From: CAZMVY01 sp964617875
Lineage (GTDB): Bacteria; Planctomycetota; Phycisphaerae; UBA1845; PWPN01
DNA: 64,000 nt
NCBI GenBank assembly: GCA_964617875.1
Contig: CAZUAI010000023.1
Location: forward strand, 4,544-68,543
Direction: 5' to 3'
Part shown: in pieces, positions 25,551 to 32,954 of the stretch
Numbering within the stretch: position 1 is the first letter of the stretch
Layout of the letters: each line of letters begins with the position of its first letter
The notes under the pieces: model-generated
Seen by the model: only the letters and a program-made list of their open reading frames with translations
Told to the model about the DNA's origin: nothing
The model's database searches: none
Made by a program: the position numbers and the translations under genes

Positions 25551-26603
25551 TCACTGTTCCTTCCGTTGGTTCTGCCAGAGGGCCAGCCGGTCCGGGAGCT
25601 GCTCCCGGCGGGCCGTGCCCGTCGTGCCGAGCTGCTGCACGGTAATCGAGGCGACGAGATTGCCCACGACCGCCGCCTCGGCCGGTGTCGCGCCCGCGCA
25701 CAGCGCAAGCACACACCCGGCCGACGAGCTGTCGCCCGCGCCGGTCGGGTCGATCTCGCCCTCGATCCGCACGCCCGGCGCCAGCGTCCATGGATCGCTC
25801 ACCAGCATGCCCTTGGCCCCCAGCGTCGTGAAGACCGGCACGCCGTTCTGTTCGCGCAGCTTCCGGACGGCCGGGAGCAGGTCGTCCATCGGCACTTCAT
25901 CGTCCGGCAGCCACGTTTCCCACCCCGACGCCTCGAACTGGTTCGGCTTGATGATGATGTTGCGGTAGAGGCGGATCCGCCGTCGGCTGTCGGCCCAGAA
26001 GATGACCTTCGGGTGCTTCTTTGCCCGGTCGGCGAGCATCTCGCGCACCGCCGTCGTGACCGCCCCGCACTCGTCCATTTCGATCTGGTCCATGATGACG
26101 AGGGCGTCCAGCTCCGGCAGCAGGGCATCGATCGACGTCATGATCTTCTGCGCGAGGTCGGCCGGCGTCGGCGTGCGGTTCTTCGTGTCGAAGCGCGGGT
26201 GCTCGCCCGCGAGGCTGAGATCGGTGATGTCCCGCGGCTTGAGGTACTGCGGCGTGTGGCGATCGGCGCCGATGTGCAGGTGGTTGTGCGTGCAACCGAG
26301 GGCCGTCAGGCACTTCCGCAGGTCGTAGCCCTCGCCGTCGTCGCCGGTCAGGCCGATCGCGTGGAGCCGGCCCGTCCCGAGCGAGGCGAGGTTGATCATT
26401 ACCGTGCCCGCCGCGCCGGGGCTGACGCGGACATCGACCACCTGGTGGGCGGTCTTGCCGCTCTCGACGCTGACGTCGGCGATCCGGGGGTCAATGTCGA
26501 GGTACTTGTCGAGAAAGAAGTCGCCGAGCACCGCGATCCGCCGGGTCGAAAACCGGCCGATCAGCTCGGCCAGGCGCTCCTGCGTCAACTGTGCGACGTT
26601 CAT
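25551..26603 (-). CDS. PfkB/ribokinase-family sugar kinase (RfaE/HldE kinase-like)
   Basis: About 350 residues. The N-terminus VLGDFFLDKYLD and SPGAAGTVMINLASLG resembles the kinase half of HldE/RfaE, which phosphorylates heptose-7-phosphate at C1. The C-terminal motif is DPTGAGDSSSAG, with catalytic Asp in GAGD; the Phe usual after it is Ser here. No cytidylyltransferase domain is attached, unlike bifunctional HldE. Together with the adjacent SIS isomerase and GalM it forms a three-gene sugar cassette of unknown substrate. GGAG lies just before three tandem in-frame starts at 26609 (GTG), 26606 and 26603; spacing favours the last. Confidence 0.85.
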   Translation of the reverse strand: MNVAQLTQERLAELIGRFSTRRIAVLGDFFLDKYLDIDPRIADVSVESGKTAHQVVDVRVSPGAAGTVMINLASLGTGRLHAIGLTGDDGEGYDLRKCLTALGCTHNHLHIGADRHTPQYLKPRDITDLSLAGEHPRFDTKNRTPTPADLAQKIMTSIDALLPELDALVIMDQIEMDECGAVTTAVREMLADRAKKHPKVIFWADSRRRIRLYRNIIIKPNQFEASGWETWLPDDEVPMDDLLPAVRKLREQNGVPVFTTLGAKGMLVSDPWTLAPGVRIEGEIDPTGAGDSSSAGCVLALCAGATPAEAAVVGNLVASITVQQLGTTGTARREQLPDRLALWQNQRKEQ

Positions 26604-26996
26604 CATCACTCCATGCTCATGGGACCTTTGCCGAACTCGAATGTGGGCATGAGAATGGCGGCGGATTCACGAAGCCCGGCTGAGGAACGCCCGGCGCCGC
26701 GCCGCGCGGGCATCGGCGTTGTCATTCTGGTCTCTTTCGTCAATCGGGCCTTGTCATTCATCGCCGGGGCTTCCGTTTCTTCGTCACGCTAGCGACGCAC
26801 TTCGGCCGTGTCAACACGGCAGGGCGGGGCGTTCCGCAACTCGACCGAACCGTGCGGCGCGATGCGTGCGATACCTGGTGCCGGGATACGGCGGCCAGGG
26901 TCGAATGGCGCAATCGCAGCCATGACAGGGTGATCGCCGCATTGCGTTCAGGTTCAACGAACCGGCGGCACACCCGCACGGCGTTTTGTGCGCGTG
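26604..26996. other. 393-base gap without a recognised gene
   Basis: Between the kinase gene start and the queE stop, both on the minus strand. No frame here has a recognisable product and no clear promoter was found, though the kinase operon promoter should lie within it. Confidence 0.5.
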
Positions 26997-27710
26997 CTAA
27001 CGGATTCGCCATTGCTTGTGCTGCTGGACCGAGAGACGCCAGTCGGGGTTGTGCCTCACGAGTTGGATGCACCAGTCGAGCGTCTTCGGGTCGAGCCGAT
27101 CGCCCGCGAACGCCGGCGAGATCAGCTTGTGTTCGGCTCGCACCGCCGTCTGCGGGATCGGCTGCCCGCACGTGCGGACGTACTTGACCTCGTTCGCCGT
27201 CCGCTGGCGGATCGCGTGCTCGGGCACCTTCGGGCTGACGGTGATCCAATCGAGCCCCGGCGGAAGCTCGATGCTACCGTTTGTCTCGATGGCGAGCTTG
27301 TAGCCGGCGGCGTGCAGCCCGTCGATCAGCTCGCGGTCGACCTGGAGAGCGGGCTCGCCGCCGGTGAGGATGATCCACTCGCAAGAGCGCGGGGAAGCAT
27401 CTGGATACGCGGAGTCAACAGGTGGGCGAACCCCCGCGACCGCGGGTACGCGGCCGCGGAGAACCGCCCACCCTACGCGTTCGGCCGCCGCCGAGGGCTC
27501 GTCGGCAGCGGCCGCCCGAAGCTCCGCGATGATCTGCTGGATCGTCAGGTCGCGCCCGCTCGCGAAGTCGGTGTCGCAATCGAACCCGTGCGTCGCGACC
27601 CGGCACTGCTGGTTGCAGCCGCTGAATCGCAGAAACAGCGCCGGCGTCCCCGCACGGACGCCCTCGCCCTGCAGTGAATAGAAGACCTCGTTGATGCGGT
27701 AGGTTCGCAT
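26997..27710 (-). CDS. queE: 7-carboxy-7-deazaguanine synthase, with in-frame palindromic insertion
   Basis: 237 residues, slightly long for QueE. It starts MRTYRINEVFYSLQGEG, the family N-terminus, followed by FLRFSGCNQQC and GFDCDTDF. These Cys (spacing x3 and x8) would hold the radical-SAM iron-sulfur cluster; the third Cys is further away than in the CX3CX2C form, as in some QueE subgroups. ILTGGEPALQVD and ETNGSIELP follow. The enzyme turns carboxytetrahydropterin into the 7-deazaguanine base for queuosine. Residues about 80-97 (RVGWAVLRG, VPAVAGVRPPVD) are encoded by a 52-base palindrome and have no counterpart in the family. No other queuosine gene is in the window. Confidence 0.9.
   Translation of the reverse strand: MRTYRINEVFYSLQGEGVRAGTPALFLRFSGCNQQCRVATHGFDCDTDFASGRDLTIQQIIAELRAAAADEPSAAAERVGWAVLRGRVPAVAGVRPPVDSAYPDASPRSCEWIILTGGEPALQVDRELIDGLHAAGYKLAIETNGSIELPPGLDWITVSPKVPEHAIRQRTANEVKYVRTCGQPIPQTAVRAEHKLISPAFAGDRLDPKTLDWCIQLVRHNPDWRLSVQQHKQWRIR
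27421..27472. repeat. 52-base palindromic repeat inside queE
   Basis: Arms 27421-27444 and 27449-27472 pair around a four-base loop. The outer eight bases (GGTGGGCG and CGCCCACC) are perfect, and the inner 16 pair with a few mismatches or G-U pairs. The sequence is translated in frame as part of QueE. Its left arm recurs with two differences in 24 bases at 36029-36052. Confidence 0.75.
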
Positions 27711-27717
27711 GCAGCCT

Positions 27718-28043
27718 TCAGCGATCGGCGTTCAGGGTCAAATCCTCCACGTCGGCGTCGGCGACACCATCATAGTCGGCCTGCCTGCAGATGGCGACGG
27801 CGCAGGCCGCGCCGTGGAAACCGCCGAAGCAGCCCGGATGGGCCCGAACTCGGTCGCGTCCACATTGGCGTTCCGGTCGATCTTCGCCGCGCCCGTGCGG
27901 AAGGGGGACTCGTCTGCGTCGGCAATTACGTTCCGGCAAGACGGCCGTTGCCGGCCGTCAAGGTCGAACCGGAGCGAGTCGGCCCGGTCCCCGTCGGGGT
28001 CGAGATGGCCAACTTGGCCATTTCGTGTGGATCGGTTACACAT
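27718..28043 (-). pseudogene. Frameshifted remnant of a dockerin/calcium-loop protein end
   Basis: Two minus-strand frames together resemble the end of a Phycisphaerae dockerin-like protein. The first (to about 27850) gives DPDGDRADSLRFDLDG and KIDRNANVDATEFG; the second gives GCFGGFHGAACAVAICRQ, DYDGVADADVEDLTL and a stop at 27718. The two halves match the usual paired DxDxDxDxxD loops with a Cys-rich link, but the frame changes between them and there is no start or signal peptide. It lies seven bases upstream of queE. I infer a decayed gene end; this rests on pattern only. Confidence 0.45.
28014..28042 (+). promoter_or_regulatory. Weak sigma-70-type promoter for the AGE-family gene
   Basis: TTGGCC at 28014-28019 and TACACA at 28037-28042 with a 17-base spacer, about 40 bases before ATG 28084. 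Both boxes are poor matches. Confidence 0.3.
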
Positions 28044-28083
28044 ACCCGGCCGACCGACGGCGGTCCCTCTGGAGGATGTGCGT

Positions 28084-29259
28084 ATGGATCTCGACCCCGG
28101 CCAGTTGGCCGCGCTCTACCGCGACGAACTGCTCAGGAACGTCATCCCGTTCTGGGAGCGGCACTCGATCGACCGCGAGTGCGGCGGCTTTTTCAACTGC
28201 CTCGAACGCAACGGCGACGTCTTCGACACAGACAAGTTCCTCTGGCTCCAGGGCCGGCAGGTGTGGACGTTCTCGATGCTCTACCGACGGGTCGAGCCGC
28301 GGCCGGAGTGGCTCGACATCGCCCGCCACGGGGCGGAGTTCCTCAAGCGACACGGTCGCGACGACGAGGGCAACTGGTACTTCTCGCTCACGCGCGAGGG
28401 CCGGCCGCTCGTCCAGCCGTACAACTGGTTCACCGACGCCTTCGCGGCGATGGGCTTCGGGCAGTACGCCCTCGCCTCCGGCGACGCAGAGTCCCACGAG
28501 ATCACCCTGCACACATGGCAGAATCTCCTGCGCCGGCGTGCCAACCCCAAGGGCAGGTACACCAAGGCCTACCCCGGCACGCGGCCGCTGCGGTCGATGG
28601 CGTTTCCGATGATCATGGTCAACCTGTGCCTGGAACTCGACGGCATCCTTCCCGAGGGGGAGATCCGCCGGCATCTCCACGACGCGATCGGCGAGATCAT
28701 GACGCTCCACTACGATCCGCAACGCGGGATCACGTTCGACAACGTGGCGCCCGACGGTTCGCACGTGGACTGCTTCGAGGGCCGTCTCATCCTGCCCGGC
28801 CACGGCATCGAGGCGTTGTGGTTCACGATGGAGGCGATCCGCCGTTACGGCGGTGACCGGAGCATCGTCAAGACGGCCGTCGATGCCATTCTCCGGCTGA
28901 TCGAGTTCGGCTGGGACGAGCAATACGGAGGGATCCTCTACTACCGCGACATCCAGGGCCACCCGCCGGAGAAGCTTGAATGGGATCAGAAGCTGTGGTG
29001 GGTCCACGTCGAAACGCTGGTGGCGCTCGCGCTGGCGTGGTCGATGACCGGCCGGCAGGACTGCCGTGAGGCGTACGCCCGCGTCCACGACTACACCTGG
29101 TCGCACTTCCCCGACCCCGAGTACGGCGAGTGGTTCGCCTACCTGAATCGCCGCGGCGAGCGGCTGTTCGACCTCAAGGGCGGCAAGTGGAAGTGCTGCT
29201 ACCACGTTCCGCGGGCCCTTTGCATGTGCTGGCGTCTCTTCGAGGGGATGAACCGTTGA
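28084..29259 (+). CDS. AGE-family epimerase/isomerase (N-acylglucosamine 2-epimerase-like)
   Basis: 391 residues, the usual size of the AGE superfamily, which folds as an (alpha/alpha)6 barrel. Motifs across the length fit: ECGGFFNCLERNGDV and KFLWLQGRQVWTFSMLY near the start, NWFTDAFAAMGFGQYA, PGHGIEALWFTMEA and KLWWVHVETLVALALAW with the catalytic-region His residues, and CCYHVPRALCMCWR at the end. Members epimerise or isomerise free sugars such as N-acetylglucosamine, cellobiose or mannose; the substrate is not readable. GGAGG lies eight bases before ATG 28084. An SSS symporter gene follows 337 bases later on the same strand and may supply the substrate. Confidence 0.88.
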   Translation: MDLDPGQLAALYRDELLRNVIPFWERHSIDRECGGFFNCLERNGDVFDTDKFLWLQGRQVWTFSMLYRRVEPRPEWLDIARHGAEFLKRHGRDDEGNWYFSLTREGRPLVQPYNWFTDAFAAMGFGQYALASGDAESHEITLHTWQNLLRRRANPKGRYTKAYPGTRPLRSMAFPMIMVNLCLELDGILPEGEIRRHLHDAIGEIMTLHYDPQRGITFDNVAPDGSHVDCFEGRLILPGHGIEALWFTMEAIRRYGGDRSIVKTAVDAILRLIEFGWDEQYGGILYYRDIQGHPPEKLEWDQKLWWVHVETLVALALAWSMTGRQDCREAYARVHDYTWSHFPDPEYGEWFAYLNRRGERLFDLKGGKWKCCYHVPRALCMCWRLFEGMNR

Positions 29260-29596
29260 GAGGTTCGCGATGCGACGGATGCCCCGTGGATCTTGCAGCC
29301 GTGCTTGGCCGGTTTCGCCAGTATGAAGGCGCTGCGCGTCCGGTGGGGTCCGCATGGGCGGGACGGAGCACCGCCTGGTTGTCAGCGATGCCGGACCGAT
29401 CGTTCATCTTCGGGAGTTGGACTGCCTTGATCTCCTGGCGGATTCCGGAACTGTTTTTCGCACGGCACCTTGCGGCGGTCGCCGGAGGCGTTGAGCGGGA
29501 GTGGCACCGGTAGCCCGATTGCCCGCGTGTACGGCCGTCCGTGCTCGGCGGTCGTCATGGGCCATGGGCCGGCGCGATTGTGGCAGGACAGGGACT

Positions 29597-31390
29597 ATGC
29601 TGGCCGAAACGACGTTTCGACTTCCGGACTACCTCGTCTTCGCCGCCTACATGGCCAGCCTGGTCGTCGTCGGGTTCGCCTGCCGCAAGCGGGCACAGAA
29701 GAACCTCGACAGCTACTTCCTCGCCGAGCGAAAGATGTCCGGCCGGCTCACCGGCTTCTCGTACGCCGCGACGTGCATGAACAGCGACGCCATCACGGCT
29801 TATTGCGGCATGACGGTGATCTCGGGCCTCTGCATCTGCTGGTGGTACATCAGCCGGTTCGGCCTGGCGCTGATGATCGGGGCGCTGCTTTTCGCCGTCT
29901 TCTGGCGGCGGCTGGGGATCTTCACGTCGCCGGAGTTCTATGAGTGCCGCTTTCACGGCGTGCCGGCCATCACGATGCGGTCGTGGATCGCGATGCGGAG
30001 CGCGTTCATCGCCATCGTCGCGTGGACGGGCTCCGGCCTGCTCGGCATCCACAAAGTGATGAACCCGGTTCTTGGCTGGGACAAGTGGGAGACCTTCGGC
30101 GTCGTCGTGCCCGTGCTATTGCTCTACGTGCTGATGTCGGGCTACCTGGGTGTCGTCATCACGGACTTCATTCAGACCTGGGTGATGATCGCGGCGGCCT
30201 TTGCGTTGATGGGGGCCGTCTGGCACGAATTCGGCGGGCCGGGCGGGTTGCACAGCGCCCTCGTGGCCGGCTTCGGCGAATCGGCCGTCGCCTGGCGCCC
30301 GCCTGCGGCGCACGAGTACCTCGGTGTGGTCGGCATCCTCACATGGACGGCGGGCACGGCGATCGGCTACGGCGGCGACGTCGCCCCGATGGCCGGCGCG
30401 ATGGAGGGCCAGCGGCTGCTCTCATGCAGGAACCCTCGCGAGGCGTCGAAGATGTACGTCTGGACGCTTGTCGTGCTGTTCTTCCTGCTCGCGGTGACGA
30501 CGCTGCCGGCGCTCGGGGCGATGGTCAAGTGGCCGGGCCTGACCGACGGCCGCATCAACCGGGAGCTGGCCTACGGCATGTTGCTCAAGGAGTACCTGCC
30601 GCCGGGGCTGCTCGGCCTGGCGGTCAGCGGGCTGGCGGCGGCGATCATGTCCACCGTCAGCTCGAACCTGAACCTCGGGGCGCAGGTGTTTCTCAACGAC
30701 GTCTACCGCCGTCTGCTCGTGCGAGAGGCGAGCGTCAGCCATTACATGTGGGTCGGGCGAATTGTCATGCTCGTGATCATGGGCCTCTCGCTGCTCGTGG
30801 CCACGTCGGCGGAGAACGTGATCAACGTCTCCGTATTCATGCTCGGCCTGTCGTCGGCGGAGATCACGGCGAACTGGGGCCAGTGGTGGTGGTGGCGGTT
30901 CAACGGCAAGGCCCGGTTGGCGGCGTCGTTCGGCGGGCCGGTGATCTACCTGGCGGTGAACTACATGGCGTTCGGCACCTTCGTTCCCCCCGACGGAGCC
31001 CGCAAGTATCACGTGATGCTGGTCTCCATGGCGGTGACGTCCGTGCTGTGGGTGCTCGTGTCGCTGCTCACGAAACCGGACCCGGAGGAGACGCTCGTCG
31101 CGTTCTACAGGCGGGCGCGGCCGTTGGGTTGGTGGGGGCCCATTGCGCGGAAGGCCGGCGTCGAACCGCGGGGTGCGCGACTGATCCCGTACGGTCTGGT
31201 GCTGGCCGTCGTCGGCGCGATGATGATCGCCGCCGGCACGATCGCGTTTTCCAGCGTCTATGTGGGCCAGTGGTCCGGTGTCGCCGTCTTCGGTTGTGCC
31301 TGCCTTGTCGCGGGCGCCGCCTTCAGGACCGGCTACGCGGGATTCATGAAGCGGCTCGATGCGGACGCCGAAATGCCCGAAACGTCCTGA
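29597..31390 (+). CDS. Sodium:solute symporter (SSS family)
   Basis: 597 residues with about 13-14 membrane helices. The start DYLVFAAYMASLVVVGF, then LDSYFLAERKMSGRLTGFSYAATCMNSD, is the typical first-helix/loop region of SSS carriers; GLLGLAVSGLAAAIMSTVSSNLN holds the conserved Ser pair that binds sodium in TM8. The solute is probably a sugar or sugar acid, given the AGE-family gene upstream, but this is inference. ATG 29597 follows an AGGACAGGG stretch. The 337 bases before it hold no recognised gene. Confidence 0.88.
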   Translation: MLAETTFRLPDYLVFAAYMASLVVVGFACRKRAQKNLDSYFLAERKMSGRLTGFSYAATCMNSDAITAYCGMTVISGLCICWWYISRFGLALMIGALLFAVFWRRLGIFTSPEFYECRFHGVPAITMRSWIAMRSAFIAIVAWTGSGLLGIHKVMNPVLGWDKWETFGVVVPVLLLYVLMSGYLGVVITDFIQTWVMIAAAFALMGAVWHEFGGPGGLHSALVAGFGESAVAWRPPAAHEYLGVVGILTWTAGTAIGYGGDVAPMAGAMEGQRLLSCRNPREASKMYVWTLVVLFFLLAVTTLPALGAMVKWPGLTDGRINRELAYGMLLKEYLPPGLLGLAVSGLAAAIMSTVSSNLNLGAQVFLNDVYRRLLVREASVSHYMWVGRIVMLVIMGLSLLVATSAENVINVSVFMLGLSSAEITANWGQWWWWRFNGKARLAASFGGPVIYLAVNYMAFGTFVPPDGARKYHVMLVSMAVTSVLWVLVSLLTKPDPEETLVAFYRRARPLGWWGPIARKAGVEPRGARLIPYGLVLAVVGAMMIAAGTIAFSSVYVGQWSGVAVFGCACLVAGAAFRTGYAGFMKRLDADAEMPETS

Positions 31391-31431
31391 AGCGCGCCAT
31401 GAGGCCGCTCGCGACGGATGGCCCCCGGCCG

Positions 31432-31437
31432 TATAAT
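31432..31437 (+). promoter_or_regulatory. -10 element of the NtrC-type regulator gene
   Basis: Consensus TATAAT about 60 bases before ATG 31497. Transcription from here would include the strong hairpin at 31450-31484 in the leader. Confidence 0.5.
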
Positions 31438-31449
31438 CATCGGTCTTGA

Positions 31450-31484
31450 CGGCATCCCCCGGCCGGGTGGTCGGGGGGATGCCG
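31450..31484 (+). promoter_or_regulatory. Strong leader hairpin before the NtrC-type regulator
   Basis: Eleven-base perfect arms (31450-31460 and 31474-31484) around a 13-base loop. The 3' arm contains an in-frame ATG at 31479, while the likely start at 31497 lies 12 bases beyond the hairpin. It could act as a terminator for the upstream symporter message or control translation of the regulator. Confidence 0.5.
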
Positions 31485-31496
31485 GCCCGAAACGCC

Positions 31497-32870
31497 ATGA
31501 GCGACACCGCATTTGTTCTGGTTGTCGAAGACGAGGCGGCGCACGGTGAGGCAATCGTCGAGGGCCTCAAGCGTGCCGGCCACGCCTGCCGTCTTGTGCC
31601 GAACGGGGCCGACGCCCTCGCGAGCATCCGCCAGCGACCGCCCGACGTCGTCGTCACGGACTACAAGCTCGGCGGCGAGATCGACGGGGCCGATGTTCTC
31701 ACGGAGACCAAGCGGATCTCGCCGGAGACCGAGGTCATCCTCATCACCGCGCACGGGAACGAGCAGCTCGCCCGGGACGTCCTCCGGCCGTCGAGCCCCG
31801 CCCGCGCGTTCGACTACCTCCGCAAGCCGATCGACCTCGACGAACTCCGCGCCGTCGTGGACCGCGCCGCGCGCCAGGCCCTGACCAGCCGCGGGAAACG
31901 GGCCGTTCGCGAGCAGCGGCAGCGGGCGTTCGACTTCGAGGGCATGGTCGGTTCGAGTCCCGCCATGGCCCGCATCGTGGACCGCATCCGGCGGATTGCC
32001 GACAGCAAGCTCACCGTCCTGATCGTCGGCGAATCGGGCACGGGCAAGGAACTCGCCGCCCGCGCCATCCACGCCAACTCGCCCCGGCGAAACAAGCCGC
32101 TGCGGGTCATCAATTGCGCGGGGCTGAACGAGAACCTGCTCGAGAGCGAGCTGTTCGGACACGTGAAGGGAGCGTTCACCGGGGCGGTCAGCGACCGCAA
32201 GGGGCTCTTCGAGGCGGCGGACGGCGGGACGCTCTTCCTCGACGAAGTCGGCGACATGCCGATGCCGATGCAGGCCAAGCTCCTGCGGGCGCTCGAGAAC
32301 GGCGAGATCACGCCGGTCGGCAGCAATGACGTCCGGCATGTTGACGTCCGCGTCGTTGCCGCGACCAAGCGGGAGCTGGCCGAGATGGTGGCCGACGGGT
32401 CGTTTCGCGACGACCTGTTCTACCGGCTGAAGCAGGTGATGATCCGGCTGCCGTCGCTGCGCGAACGGCGCGAAGACATCCCGCTGCTCGTCGAGCACTT
32501 CATCGCCGAGGCGAACGAACGCCATAACAAACGCGTGCAGGGCATCGCCCCCGAGGCGATCCGCCGGCTCAGCAACCACCAGTGGCAGGGCAACGTCCGC
32601 GAACTGCGCAGCACGATCGACAGCATGGTCGTCCTGGCGGACCACGAGACGCTCGACGTGAACGACCTCCCGGAAAACGTCCGTGGCCCCACGGACATCG
32701 TGCTCGCCGGCGGCTTCAGCACCGCCGGGTTGAGCATGAACGATATGGAGAAGCTGCACATCATGAACACGCTCAAGATGACCGGAGGCAACCGCGAGAA
32801 GGCGGCGAAGGTGCTCGGGATCGGGTCACGGACGCTGTACCGGAAGCTCAAGGAATACGGGCTGAACTGA
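31497..32870 (+). CDS. Sigma-54-dependent response regulator (NtrC family)
   Basis: 457 residues. Receiver domain at 1-125 with phospho-acceptor Asp55 (VVVTDYKLGG) and the conserved Lys in YLRKPID. AAA+ domain at about 145-385: Walker A GESGTGKE, sigma-54 contact loop GAFTGA, Walker B GGTLFLDEVGDM, and an R-finger region. A Fis-type helix-turn-helix closes the protein (NREKAAKVLGIGSRTLYRKL). It should activate sigma-54 promoters after phosphorylation by a histidine kinase, none of which is in the window. An upstream in-frame ATG at 31479 sits inside a hairpin, so I take 31497. Confidence 0.93.
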   Translation: MSDTAFVLVVEDEAAHGEAIVEGLKRAGHACRLVPNGADALASIRQRPPDVVVTDYKLGGEIDGADVLTETKRISPETEVILITAHGNEQLARDVLRPSSPARAFDYLRKPIDLDELRAVVDRAARQALTSRGKRAVREQRQRAFDFEGMVGSSPAMARIVDRIRRIADSKLTVLIVGESGTGKELAARAIHANSPRRNKPLRVINCAGLNENLLESELFGHVKGAFTGAVSDRKGLFEAADGGTLFLDEVGDMPMPMQAKLLRALENGEITPVGSNDVRHVDVRVVAATKRELAEMVADGSFRDDLFYRLKQVMIRLPSLRERREDIPLLVEHFIAEANERHNKRVQGIAPEAIRRLSNHQWQGNVRELRSTIDSMVVLADHETLDVNDLPENVRGPTDIVLAGGFSTAGLSMNDMEKLHIMNTLKMTGGNREKAAKVLGIGSRTLYRKLKEYGLN

Positions 32871-32954
32871 CGCCGGCGTTGCATGCCGCAACGCGGGAAG
32901 GCGGGAACGCGGAAACCGGAAAAACGAGAACGGGGTGACGAGAGGAGGTCTTTC

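Noticed and set aside
24976..25791. Longer version of the SIS isomerase starting at 25791
   Set aside because: The extra 81 codons lie over the kinase gene in another frame and are R/G-rich noise. ATG 25548 has a ribosome site and the family N-terminus.
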